From: Echria macrotheca
Lineage: Eukaryota > Ascomycota > Sordariomycetes > Sordariales > Schizotheciaceae
NCBI GenBank assembly: GCA_030411725.1
Contig: MU839844.1
Span: 513,161-577,160 of the forward strand
DNA length: 64,000 nucleotides
Direction: 5' to 3'
The position numbers and the translations under genes were made by a program. The notes beneath the pieces are model-generated. The model ran no database searches, was not told the DNA's origin, and saw only the letters and a program-made list of their open reading frames with translations. Each line of letters opens with the position of its first letter. The stretch's first letter is position 1. Below are positions 48,363-58,765 of this stretch, piece after piece.

Positions 48363-49598
48363 ATGGCACCTTGTAAGCATGACGCGACCCCCGCGAATAC
48401 ACGGAGTTGCTAACAACAAGCTGCAGCAACCCAATTCGAGGTTTCGCAACCGCCGACCGATGTGGTTGGGACCGTCGTCTTCGCCCCAAACTCCAACAAG
48501 CTTCTAGTGCCGTCATGGGACAAATCTGTCTATCTCTACGAGGTTGGCGATAGCGCGGAAGACGCGAAGCTGGTCAACTCATACGAATATCGTGCGCCAA
48601 TTCTGGATGCCTGCTTCGGGGCCGACGACAATGAAGCTTTCACGGCTGGGTTGGATCGGGAAGTTACGAGGCGCGTCGTCTCCGAGACACAAGCTCTGCG
48701 TTTATGCGTAGCTAACAGGCATGCCATACAGGATCGATCTCTCGACGGGAGAAAAGACGACGCTCAGCAAACACTCGGAACCCGTACGATGCGTCGTCTA
48801 CAGCCCAGAACATCGTGAGCATCCATCAAGCTTGGGGTAGCTCCGTTAACTTACACCCCTTCGCTACCAGGTCTCCTCATCTCAGCCTCTTGGGATGGCA
48901 CACTCCATATCCACAATCTCGCCGCCCCCGATCAGTCGCCCGTCACCGTTGCCCTACCGGGAAAGCCGCACGCCATGGCCGCAAGCCCCTCTAAACTTGT
49001 TGTCGCCATGACAGCTCGTCTCGTCCACATATACGATCTCCCATCGATAGCGACAGCACTGTCCAATTCGAGCAGCGAGGCCGCCGCGGCATCCATTCAG
49101 CCCTGGCAACAGCGCGAGTCTTCTCTCAAATTTCTTACGCGAGCGGTCGCCTGTATGCCTAATGACGCGGGGTACGCCACATCCAGTATCGAGGGTCGCG
49201 TCGCTGTCGAATGGTTCGAGGACACGGCCGAGTCTCAAGCGCGCAAATACGCCTTCAAGTGCCACCGACAAACAGCGCCCGAGGAGGAGGGCGGCGGTGA
49301 CATAGTATACCCTGTCAATGCGCTTACCTTCCACCCAGTTTACGGGACCTTTGCTTCAGGGGGTGGAGATGGCACGGTCGCGTTGTGGGATGCCGAAGCG
49401 AAGCGAAGGATGCGCCAGTATCAGAAGTTTCCGGACAGCGTCGCTGCGCTCGGCTTTTCTCGTGACGGCAAATATCTCGCAATTTGTGTGTGTGCCGGCT
49501 TCGAGACAGGGATGGAGAATTACGATGGAAAGGGGAAAACTAAATTGTTCCTGAGAGAGCTGGGCGAGACGGAGGCGAAAGGCAAGGGTGCTAAGTGA
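48363..49598 (+). CDS. BUB3: Spindle checkpoint WD40 protein Bub3
   Basis: Four exons: 48363-48372, 48427-48670, 48732-48814 and 48871-49598, 354 residues. The first exon codes only MAP plus one base. WD40 blades include VVFAPNSNKLLVPSWDKSVY, ILDACFGADDNEAFTAGLD, LLISASWDGTLHIHN and VYGTFASGGGDGTVALWD. SIEGRVAVEWF is the Bub3 signature near residue 210. The second intron (48671-48731) begins GC instead of GT; only this donor keeps REVTR/IDLSTGEKT in frame, and a GCTAAC branch point and ACAG acceptor follow. Bub3 recruits Bub1/Mad3 to phosphorylated Spc105 at kinetochores. Confidence 0.95.
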
Positions 49599-49927
49599 GA
49601 CTCGATGTATGATACCAATGGAAGGGTCTGGGTACTGTAGCGGCGTTGGGGTTACAGACACTCTATGTCTGGCGTTTCTGAAATATCTTGTAGTCTAAGT
49701 AACACTGGCATTGAAAAAGCGGTTGTTTTGTTGACATTAGCCGACAACCACGAGAAAGGGGCCGGTCTTGGCAAATATACCCCTGAGATTGACCATGACA
49801 GAATCCATCCCGACTACATACCAGATATCCTCCCAAAAAGTAAAAAATGCCATAATAGCGCCCCAAATCGATACTGTCTTCCGATCTCTTCCACCTGCTC
49901 ATCAAGAGGGCGTGGTTCACCATGTGT
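49599..49927. other. Convergent 3' region between BUB3 and the unknown gene
   Basis: About 330 bp. No coding frame supported. Confidence 0.45.
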
Positions 49928-51269
49928 TTATACCGTGTTCGTCCTGCGAAATGATCGTTGGGTAGCCTGTACCACTGCTTCGGTGGTGTCCCCTGAATTC
50001 CGTGGCTCGTGTGGCCTATCCTCACTTCTTGCCCGTAACGGTGGTGTTTCGGGGATGCAGCTGTCTGATCCGCTTCCTGGGTCATCGTGCCTTGGGGATT
50101 GTCGGGGTAGCTCGCTGGGTACAGTGTTGGGTATAATCACCGTGGCTTCTGGTGTTGGCTCTTCCGTGGGAGACTCTGTTATTGTGTCCGCAGTGACTTC
50201 CTTGGTGTTGGCTGGGCCTGCGGCTTCATTTGGGATCACATCGACCCTGGCCGTGGGAGGTAATGATGAGTCCTGGTTCAGAGGGTCGTCGGTTTCGAGT
50301 TCAAGCTGCTTATGGTTTGTGGCGGGGGAGGGTTGTAGTCCTGATGGTTTCCGGCTGTCTCTCTTCGAAACAAATTTGCGGGCGCCTGCTGGAGTTGGAG
50401 CAAAGGAATTGTCGTCGGGTCTTCGCATCCTCTTCTTCCGGGGCTTCACAGGCTGAGTTAAGTCTGACTGCGTGAGATCCAGAGCTCCAAAGCTGAGAGC
50501 TGCGAGTGATGATAACTTCCTCTTCTTGATTCCGTGTGGGAACCCCCCAGGTCCTGCTTTGGCTTCGTGCTCAGAGAAGCCGTCCCCTCGGTCAGTTTTT
50601 CGAAGTGTCTGGATGGACTGCGGGTCGTCTACTGGCTTGAGCTTCTTATAGCCCCGAGGAGGTACGTTATTGCAGAGGAGAAAAGGTTTCCTTCGGATGC
50701 CTTTTGCTCTGGGCGGTGCAGGTCTCGATATTCGTATTATTCTTGCTGATGTTGGCGGTTTGTATGAGCAATCTTCGTCGCTTTCTTCGTCATTGCGATC
50801 TGTCCCTTGGCTGTCATCCATGCCGGATTCCACAGACTCAAAAACCAAATGATCTGATGGAGAGCATTGTCAATTCCTGCATAGTCCCGACCTTTTCAGA
50901 GAGCCGGGGCATACCGGCTGACTCTATGACCTCGATCCCGGCCTCCTCGGTCGCGGCTTCAGTGTTAGTGAGACCATATTCCACATCCACATCGTAATCC
51001 TCTGCAACTGGAGACCTAGCGTGGTCGAGCTGAGTGTCTGCAGTTGAACTTAACAACGGTGTGAGCTGCTCTGAGACCTGGTTATGTGCGGCTTGCTCAA
51101 ACAACTCAACCAGCCTCGCATCTCGTCTTTTTGGTGTCGGGTTTACCCTCAATGCCGGGAGGAGCTCCGCTTGGCTAGCTGTCCGCTTGCGTGAGTAAGT
51201 CCTGCGTGGTGCTCCGGCTGAAAACTGCGGGAACAGTGTATGCACTTGAGCGCCACCGGTAAGAGACAT
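49928..51269 (-). CDS. Ser/Thr/Pro-rich hypothetical, probably nuclear protein
   Basis: Two exons, 51269-50915 and 50853-49928, 426 residues. The 61-nt intron (GTATGC, TTGACAAT branch, CATCAG) changes frame exactly as needed (ESA/DHLVFESVES). I do not recognise the protein. It is predicted disordered: acidic and Ser/Thr/Pro-rich, with basic patches that look like nuclear localisation signals (RRTYSRKRTA, KPRKKRMRRPDD, IKKRKLSS). One short helical region, DARLVELFEQAAHNQV, is the only ordered-looking piece. Third codon positions are less C-rich than in the neighbouring housekeeping genes, which fits a fast-evolving or accessory gene. Beginnings of this style (basic RTYSRK near the start) occur in chromatin/cohesion proteins, but there is no domain to support that. 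Confidence 0.6.
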
Positions 51270-52411
51270 GATTTGACGTTCGAACTGGTCAGGTAAAATT
51301 CGACCAGAGGATCGGTATCAAGCGACTCTGGGTTTGGCAGAGCTGTGATGCCCAGCACGGCCCTGAATCGGAAATTGTTATCTGCTCGTCTGATTGAAGT
51401 CGAGGAAGGAGCAGCCAGGCCATGACTAATTACTCTAGTGCGCTTCACAAACCTCAAGCACTCTCGCGAATAGTCTTTAGGTGCTTTTAGTTAGCCCTGT
51501 TGTGCATGAGACGCCATAGTTTTATCCAGCATACCACGGCACAGGAGCTCAAGTCCGGTTTTTGGACCATCGCTAGACCATGGTTGTAATCAGACTGCGC
51601 CATCGCTCGCTGCCCACGTCTTTGTGATGCGGCGTAGAGCATTCAAGCACAGCCTGGAAACTCTCCATCGCCGTCTGCGAGCATCAAGAGCCCCCAGACC
51701 TAGCTTCATCGTGGCCTTCGAAGGCACACTGACAGATATATACTAAAGAGACCCTCCTGGATCCGTACCACGCTGTCGTTCACCCAGCTTGTCCGCTCGA
51801 TGTGGGACTTAGGTCTAGCAGTAGCGCTGCTCTCCCTCAACCCTGCCACATAACAAGCTTGGTGACAGCCCCTGAGTGTATTCATATACTCCCTTACCGA
51901 AGAAAACATACCACATACGACCATAGTCTCTCCACTGGAAAAGTGATGAACCCCCCAACCCCGTAGGTCCAATCCACCCTAACCCTGGATGTCACGTGCA
52001 ATCGGCCTGGAGATCTTGAAAACGGCGCCGATGTGGCCGCCGCTTTTCTCGGATACCGTTACTTGAGGAGATGGAGGAGCACCAGATTTCCCGGTGCCCC
52101 CTTTTACTACCCCCCCTCCCCCCTCACTACTCTTCTTAACCAGCGTAACGCCCACCATAGCTAAATTCCTCCTTTTGACCCTTACTACGGGCGATGGATA
52201 AAAGCGAGAGGGGAGCCGGGGCTTTAGAAATAAGGCATCCTCATCCCAACGAAGCTGGGCTAACTACCATCGACGCGTCGCTTCCAAGCGTGGTGGGTGC
52301 CTAAATCACGTGGATCAGGCTGCTGTCAAGTTCAGAGCCTGGTGAGTTCTCGCGCCTTGGCTCATGCAACTCACGGCAACGTTGAATCACTTTGAGCTAC
52401 AGCCCAAGATC
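51270..52411. other. Intergenic upstream of the NLR-like gene
   Basis: 1.1 kb shared promoter side of two divergent genes. It contains the telobox-like CCCTAACCCT at 51977-51986 and a 14-base match to the start of fungal 5S rRNA at 51913-51926 (see findings). No coding frame. Confidence 0.5.
51913..51926 (+). pseudogene. Possible 5' fragment of a 5S rRNA gene
   Basis: The bases ACATACGACCATAG equal the first 14 nt of ascomycete 5S rRNA as I remember it, and an ATATA lies at -29 to -25, where filamentous-fungal 5S genes carry a TATA element. After base 14 the similarity stops and no internal control region is seen downstream, so at best it is a truncated copy. A chance match cannot be excluded. 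Confidence 0.3.
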
Positions 52412-55400
52412 ATGTCCTTTGGGGTTGGTTTCGGTGACATCGCAAAGGCGATCGGGCTGGCGAAGGAAGTTGTCACGAGATATCGTGAGGCCCCCAAACA
52501 CGTAAACGATCTTGCTACAGAGTAAGTATCTGCGCTTTTTCTCAAGCCTCCCTCGGGCTTCTTTTCCCTAGAATGATTGACTCATTATGCTATATCTAAA
52601 GGATATCAGCGCGTCTCAATACGCTGAAAACGGCCAATTCCGCGCTCCAACGCTGCCATGACTTGTCCAGGTCGGATGAGCTACGGCCGGTCCTCGAAGG
52701 ATATGTCACCCTTCTGAATCGATTGGAGCGGATATACGATGTCAATAATGCGATTACCGCTTCTGGGCATGGATTCAAGGATAAGGCCAGCGTATTTCGC
52801 AAAAGGTTGACCCTTGACGCGAACGACATCAAGAGCTGTCGGGACCAGATTGGCCAGTACAATGGCATGCTGGACAGTTTCATGATTTCATTGAATGTGT
52901 AGGTGTATTCATTGAAACATCTAAAAATACTCTGGCATGGCGGACCGTCAGTTAACCCTCGTAGCCTCATGGCAGAGGAGGCGGAGCGAAGCAAGGAGCG
53001 CGACGAGATCATCAACTGGCTGAATCCGCCGGGCTTGGACTCCAGGTATGGCGAAACTCACACTGAAAGGTTGAGGAACCGTGTGGATGAAACAGGTGGT
53101 TGGCTTCCGAAGCTCACAGAGTTTCACGATTTCGTCGAGGGCCACACCAGAACACTCATTTGTCTGGGAAATCCAGGAGTCGGGAAATCGATTCTGTCTT
53201 CTATTGCCATCGATCATCTCGAAGATCTCCAGGCCGCCTCGACCAGCCCAATTGGAGTGGGATTTGTAATATTCGACTTCAATTCTCAAGACGAGCCGGA
53301 AAACATCACCGCCTGTCTTCTTGGCCAGCTCATACGACGCATGACTGTGCCTTCAGATCTGCGAAACTTATTTCAGCGATACAAATCGAAACCGAAGCGC
53401 AGTCTGCCCATGATGGGGGAGCTCGTTGGCTGCTTGAAAACAGCCATTTCATCCTATTCCAGGACCTTCGTGGTTATCGACGCACTTGACGAATGCGAGA
53501 TCAGAAGCAGAACAGTTTTCTTGGAAAAAGTCTTTCAACTTCAGCGAGTCACATCCTTGAATGTGTTTGCAACTCTGAGACCCATCCCGGATATTGTCAC
53601 TCTGTTCGAAGACAGTGGCAGCACACTGCAGAAAATCCAAATTGACACCAGGCAAGATGATATACGACGATTTGTCGACTGTCGGATGAATGAAAACCTG
53701 CCGTTATTCCGCAAGGTGGCCGAAGAAGTCAAGAGCAGACTGATCTCTGACATTTCCACTGCATCAACCGAAGTGTACGTCTGATTTCTACACACCAGAC
53801 TTGGGAGCGCTCGCTGATAAAAACTCAGGTTCCTTCTTGCCGTACTATACGTGGAGGCCGTCAAAAAATGCCGAACCGTAATTGCCATCCGTAATACGAT
53901 TCAGAGTTTGCCAAAGGGCCCGAATGCCTACAAGAAGCTCTACGCCGATACCCTGGATCGCATCAAGAAAAAAGACACTGCAGATCTGGCAATCCATATT
54001 CTCTCCTGGGCCGGCTGGGCCAGGCGCCCACTCATGCTTCGGGAGTTACAACACGCTCTCGCTATCATTGAGGGCGAACTGATACTGAATGGCGAAAACA
54101 CGACGGACGAGGACTCGATTGTTTCATTATGTGAGGGGCTAATCACCATCAACACCCAAACACACATCCGACTTATTCACTCCACAACTCAGGAGTATCT
54201 TACAGGAATTTCTCAAGATATTTTTCCAACGGTCGAGTGCGATATCTTGGACGTCTGCTTGAATCTCATCTCCAGCTCGGCTTTTCAGACAGGCCGGTGC
54301 CAAACCGATGAGGAGTTTGCAGTGAGGCTCTCTCAATACCCCCTATACGACTATGCTGTCAAGAACTGGGGTTTGCACGCGCGTTTGATCACCTCCCCGA
54401 GAAGCGAAGAAATTTTATCATTCCTTCAAAACAACCCCAGTGTCGAGGCAGCAAGCCAATGTTTGCTGACATGGGAAGGGTTCAGTCAACACACTCCTGC
54501 AAATGTATCAGGATTGCATCTTGCGGTGTGGTTCGGACTCAAGACGACCACGGAGCAGTTTTTATCCAAGGGGCCCTATAGCGCGCAGGAGAGAAACACC
54601 TATGGACAATCTGCACTGGCTACAGCTGCATCCAGAGGGCACTGTGATATTCTTCGAGTGTTACTGGCATACACAGCGGAGGTTGACACCGAGGACAACA
54701 TGTCTAGGACGCCTTTATCCTTGGCAGCAGAGCGGGGGGACGTCGAGATGGTAAAGGCGCTGTTCACTCACGGCGCTGACCTTTCCAGAACCGACATGTT
54801 TGGCCGTTCCCCCTTGTCTTATGCAGCTGAGAGCGGGAACGAAGCAACGGTCAGATATCTTTCGGGTCATGCTCTTAGCATGACTGTCATGAACCATCCG
54901 GACCAAGCGGGAAAGACTCCAGTATGGTACGCTGCACGTCGCAAACACTGGGGAATTGTCAATGACCTCGTCAAGCATCAGGCCAATATTGACTTCTACG
55001 GTAAGCATGCAGCGACTCTGGCTGCTACGGCGGCTGAAAACAAGCAATGGGAAGATGTCATGGAGCTCATCAAGGCTGGAGCTGATATTAACCTGCCAAA
55101 TGCGGCACGCCGGACACCGCTTTCTTTCGCAGCTGAGCACTGTCAAGGGGATATCACGGTCGCGCTGCTCGACGCCCACGCAGACCAGAATATCTGTGAC
55201 GAGGATGGGTGGACCCCTTTAATGTGGGCAAGCGACTCAGGCTGGGATGATGGTGTCTTGACATTACTCCAGCACAGCAATGTCTGTTTGGAGCGCCAAG
55301 ACATACACGGCCAGACCGCACTCTCAATCGCAAGTAGTATGGGTCACACGGCCGTGGTGAAGTCGCTTCTGGACGCTGACAGTGAGGGAAAGACCCTCAA

Positions 55401-55944
55401 TCTGGCTGATAAGACAGGTTGGACGCCGCTCATCCAAGCCGCTAAGAACGGCAGTGATGTTCTGGACTTGATCCTAGACAAAGCCGGAAGTTCCGTCAAT
55501 ACCAGTTGGGCGGATATGGCGGGAAAGACTGCACTGCATTGGGCAGCTTCGCGTGGCCATCTAAAAGCGGTGACGAGGCTTATCGGACACGTTGCGGTGG
55601 GTGTGGCCGACAACTTACAGCGCACCGCATTATACCTTGCGGCAGCCAGTGGACATAACGAAGTGGCCGCAGCGTTACTCGCCAATGGTGCGGACGTCAA
55701 TGCCGCGGACTACCTTCAGAGGACGCCGCTCCGAATAGCTGCCGAACGGGGGCACGAAGAGGTGGTCAAGGAATTGCTTTACTGGAAGGGAGACATAGGG
55801 GTGGAATCGGACCCTCACAACGACATTCGACATCTGGTTTGCTTCACCGCTTCTCTTGGGGTGCGGCGTGCCCTCGAATCTGAGGGAGTGCCCGGTCAAG
55901 ATGGGTTGTTTGACGTCTTGGGATTGGCCGCCCTCTTTTGCTGA
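52412..55944 (+). CDS. NLR-like STAND protein: helical N-terminus, NACHT, ankyrin repeats
   Basis: Four exons: 52412-52521, 52602-52898, 52965-53774 and 53829-55944, 1110 residues. Residues 1-135 form a helical domain starting MSFGVGFGDIAKAIGLAKEV, the style of fungal STAND N-terminal domains. The NACHT NTPase spans about 195-360, with Walker A GNPGVGKS near 205 and Walker B FVVIDALDEC near 300, followed by the winged-helix-like region with LAIHILSWAGWARRPLMLRELQHAL and HSTTQEYL. About 13 ankyrin repeats run from 630 to 1085 (for example TPLSLAAERGDVEMVKALFTHGAD). Such proteins oligomerise on ligand binding and control nonself recognition and cell death. The second intron (52899-52964, GTAGGT...CGTAG) is needed to bypass an in-frame TAG at 52900; if it is not spliced the gene is broken there. 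The repeats are degenerate rather than near-identical, so recent diversification is not obvious. Confidence 0.88.
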
Positions 55945-56125
55945 CTTCGCCCGTCAGACAACCAGCTAGGCAGCCAGACTCACTCAAAGAGTGCCGCGGC
56001 GTTTCCTTCTTAATGTGAGCACGATCCAAGTCGGAACCCCTCCATCGTCAACCCTTTCTGTGCTCTGGAGTTTCCCTCACACACCGTGCACGCCAGTCGC
56101 AGCAGACTCGGCAAAAAACATCAGG

Positions 56126-57259
56126 ATGGCTCCTGCTAACGCCATCAGCGGGTTGTTAGTATCAATATTTCTTTTCTTTTCTCCAATCGCTAGAAATAGC
56201 CCAGCCATAGGAGAGATTGGCGTCGAAACTAACGATTTCCTTGTCAGCGTGTTCACTCTGACGGACGGTAACAACAACCTCGGTACCTTCAGCGCCGACC
56301 CTAACGACCTGGCCGGGGGTGACAACGTTCTGAGACTCTTCGAGCGTATCAGGTCTACCCCGGGCCTAGAGTCCGTTCCGGCCTTAGCCGTCCTCACAGG
56401 ACTGAACATCGATGACCGCTGCCTGCTCGGTATCGGCGAAAAGGGCCTCAGCATCCTCAACAAGTTGAGCGAGGACTTGTATTTCTTTCGCTTCCATACC
56501 TGCGACATTCTCAATATTGACATCCAGGGCCTGGATATCAATCATCTCGTCGGTTTTGAGAAGTGTAACGTCTCCTTGAAGCGCCAATTGGAGATTTGGT
56601 CTGCCAACGAGACCCCTGAGCCCACTACTGAGCACCGTTACGCCAATAACGGCTCCCCCGTCGGCAGCGAAGTTGTCAAGAAGGCGTTCTCTAACACTCT
56701 CGCTGAACTTGTCGAAGGCCTCGAGTGTCTCATCGAAGAATTCAAGTTCTACCTTGAACAGTTCGACCAGTTCAAGTCCGAGCGTATCCTTGAAGAGCTC
56801 GACCTGCTCAAGTTCAAAAGTATCCTTGAAGAGCTCGACCTGCTCAAGTTCAAAAGTATCATTGAAGAGTTCGACCAGTTCGACGTTCTCAAGCTCGTCG
56901 AGTCTTTTCTGGGCATTGACCGTAGCCAAGAGGGCCGCAACGCTTACCGCCGAGTCGTCGAGGCTATCAACTCTACTGTGGAAGCTGGCCATACCCGCGA
57001 GGGCCACAACCTTTGCCCCAGGGCCTTCGAAGCTACTGAGTTCGTCAAGTTCATTGTTGAGATTAGTGACGCCTTGAAGGACCGCAACACTTGCCACGGC
57101 GCTTTCGACGTTATCGAACTCGTCAAGTCCACTGTGGACGTTGGTCACGCCCCGAGGGTTGGCGAGACGCGCAAGGAGATCGCCAACGGCTGGCACCAGT
57201 GCCATTCCGCTGAAGGCATTGCTCTCGGCCTGACGGCTGGACCTTGCGCCGTGTTCTAG
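56126..57259 (+). CDS. Tandem-repeat ORF, possible secreted protein (strand uncertain)
   Basis: Uninterrupted plus-strand frame of 377 residues from ATG 56126, 181 bp after the NLR-like gene. The start is followed by a hydrophobic stretch (ISGLLVSIFLFFSPIA) that could be a signal peptide. The middle (about residues 200-255) contains near-identical tandem units of the type LKFKSILEELDL, and the C-terminal third has looser 25-30 residue units with AINSTVEAGH-like cores. Codon choice is strongly biased toward C/T-ending and AAG/GAG codons. No known domain. The opposite strand is also open over 57205-56384 with an equally repetitive, heptad-like product, so the coding strand is not settled. A strong branch and acceptor (TACTAAC...GTTAGCAG near 56163-56133) on the minus strand argues for the other orientation. 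Confidence 0.4.
   Translation: MAPANAISGLLVSIFLFFSPIARNSPAIGEIGVETNDFLVSVFTLTDGNNNLGTFSADPNDLAGGDNVLRLFERIRSTPGLESVPALAVLTGLNIDDRCLLGIGEKGLSILNKLSEDLYFFRFHTCDILNIDIQGLDINHLVGFEKCNVSLKRQLEIWSANETPEPTTEHRYANNGSPVGSEVVKKAFSNTLAELVEGLECLIEEFKFYLEQFDQFKSERILEELDLLKFKSILEELDLLKFKSIIEEFDQFDVLKLVESFLGIDRSQEGRNAYRRVVEAINSTVEAGHTREGHNLCPRAFEATEFVKFIVEISDALKDRNTCHGAFDVIELVKSTVDVGHAPRVGETRKEIANGWHQCHSAEGIALGLTAGPCAVF
56775..56880. repeat. In-frame tandem repeats, about 36-39 bp units
   Basis: The motif AAGAGCTCGACCTGCTCAAG and its flank TTCAAAAGTATCCTTG recur in tandem, with a variant third copy (ATCATTGAAGAGTTCGACCAG). The repeats encode a leucine/glutamate heptad-like pattern on either strand. Confidence 0.75.
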
Positions 57260-57273
57260 TCTGATACAGCATC

Positions 57274-57518
57274 ATGGACCCCTTAGGATGGTATTGCGTA
57301 AGTCCTCATCGCCCGACCGCGCTTAAGCACCCGAGCTGACACATTCGCAGAATTGTCAACCACGTTACTGCTGGGAATACGCGATAGAGAGGTGCCCTGG
57401 CTGCGGCGCCACCAGGAACCAAACCACTGAAAACGATACAACTGATTCCAAGAAAACCGAAAACACCAAAAATAAAAAAAACCCTCGGCGATGGACAGGC
57501 ATCTCTACGCGATGCTGA
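57274..57518 (+). CDS. Small Cys-rich protein, possible zinc finger (63 residues)
   Basis: Two exons, 57274-57297 and 57351-57518. The 53-nt intron has a textbook GTAAGT donor, GAGCTGAC branch region and TTCGCAG acceptor, which is the main evidence for a real transcript. The product begins MDPLGWYCNCQPRYCWE and continues IERCPGCGATRN, so it has a Trp-Tyr-Cys start and five closely spaced Cys ending in CxxCG. This is the spacing of small zinc-ribbon or RanBP2/NZF-like fingers that are common in sordariomycete genomes as tiny unannotated genes. The tail is hydrophilic (Asn/Thr/Lys) and basic, ending in another Cys. It begins only 15 bp after the preceding plus-strand stop, which is awkward if both are genes. 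Function unknown. Confidence 0.5.
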
Positions 57519-58765
57519 GGATCAATTCGCAGGACATGGAACGCGCATGCGGAGCAAAGACCTGTCTTAATAGGTAGTCTACATTGGGGAGAGAGGTCGC
57601 AAGACGTCTCGTGGACATGAGTGTCAAGTAGATCAACAATGTGTCAGCGACTTTACCTTCTTTCTCTCCAGGCAATACAAACATATATGTATAGGTACTT
57701 TTTACCCTTAACATGACGCGTTGATACCCCCGAACAAACCGCCTTTACGCTAGTTAGCGTTAAAGCCCGCCTGACTTTTGTTCTTTCCCCTAATGTCTGC
57801 GTCAACAAGTAAGTACGGACGTTTTGCCACAAGCGTGCATTGCCACTTGACTTCCAAGTTTCGATCATCGGAGTAAAGTTTTCTCGAAGATGCCTCGAAG
57901 CACCAACACATGGTCAGCAAAACCTTTCTATGTTCAACAACAGATTGTCCCCCCGCAAACATAGGTCACCCCTATAGAGCTCCAATAAGATGGGGCTAAA
58001 CCCGACAATGTAAACGGAAGCGGGGCTTAGGATACAGGCAGGGTCCGAACAGCATTTCTATACACCCTGCCGGTATGCGGGCAGTTATTGTGTGATCATT
58101 TCTAGCATTCGGCAGTGCCAGCCTGAGATACATCACGCCGTTCTTTCGAGAGAGGCCGTACCCAGTGCGGTCCTATAAGAGTTCCCAGTCAGCGGGTACC
58201 AGCGTATCAAAGTTGATTTATGAGCTAATATATTATATCTACGTTCCTAATTCTCCTATATCCTAGTAATAACAAGACCTCATGCGTCACAAAGCTCTCT
58301 GACCTTATTTACAGTCCACTTCTGGCTCGTGATAACTCGTACCCGCTCTCCGGCCTCGAGATGGATTGTCTGGCGACTAAGCGTGACAGAAATACCGTGT
58401 ACAGGAGAGATATAAGAGTCGTATTGTAATACCTCTTTCCGGCGTCAGATGTATCCCATACTGCGGAACTCATCCCATTTCCTGGACTCTAGGGCTGCTA
58501 AATTCGGCATACGTTTTTCCCCACCTTTTCCTTTACAGCTAGGGTTAGGGTCAGATAATCCGATAAGCCTTATCGATACCGACAGTCGTCCTCTTATCGC
58601 AACTTTTTGGTGAGGGGCATGTTCACAAAAATTTGGCCATGTAAACACTGGACTGACAAACAAACCTCGAATCATCTATTAGAAGCCAAAGAGTGCCGGT
58701 TTGAAACTCAGACGGCGATTTCACACATATATCTAGGTCACATATTTGCGGGATTCATAGCGAAA
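57519..58765. other. Gene-free stretch upstream of BCP1
   Basis: 1.25 kb, rather A/T-rich between 58.2 and 58.3 kb. No coding frame or repeat pair. A telobox-like AGGGTTAGGGT lies at 58541-58551, about 220 bp before the BCP1 start. Confidence 0.5.

Noticed and set aside
49665..50456. 263-codon plus-strand frame
   Set aside because: Antisense of the second exon of the hypothetical nuclear protein, whose intron and frame logic support the minus strand.
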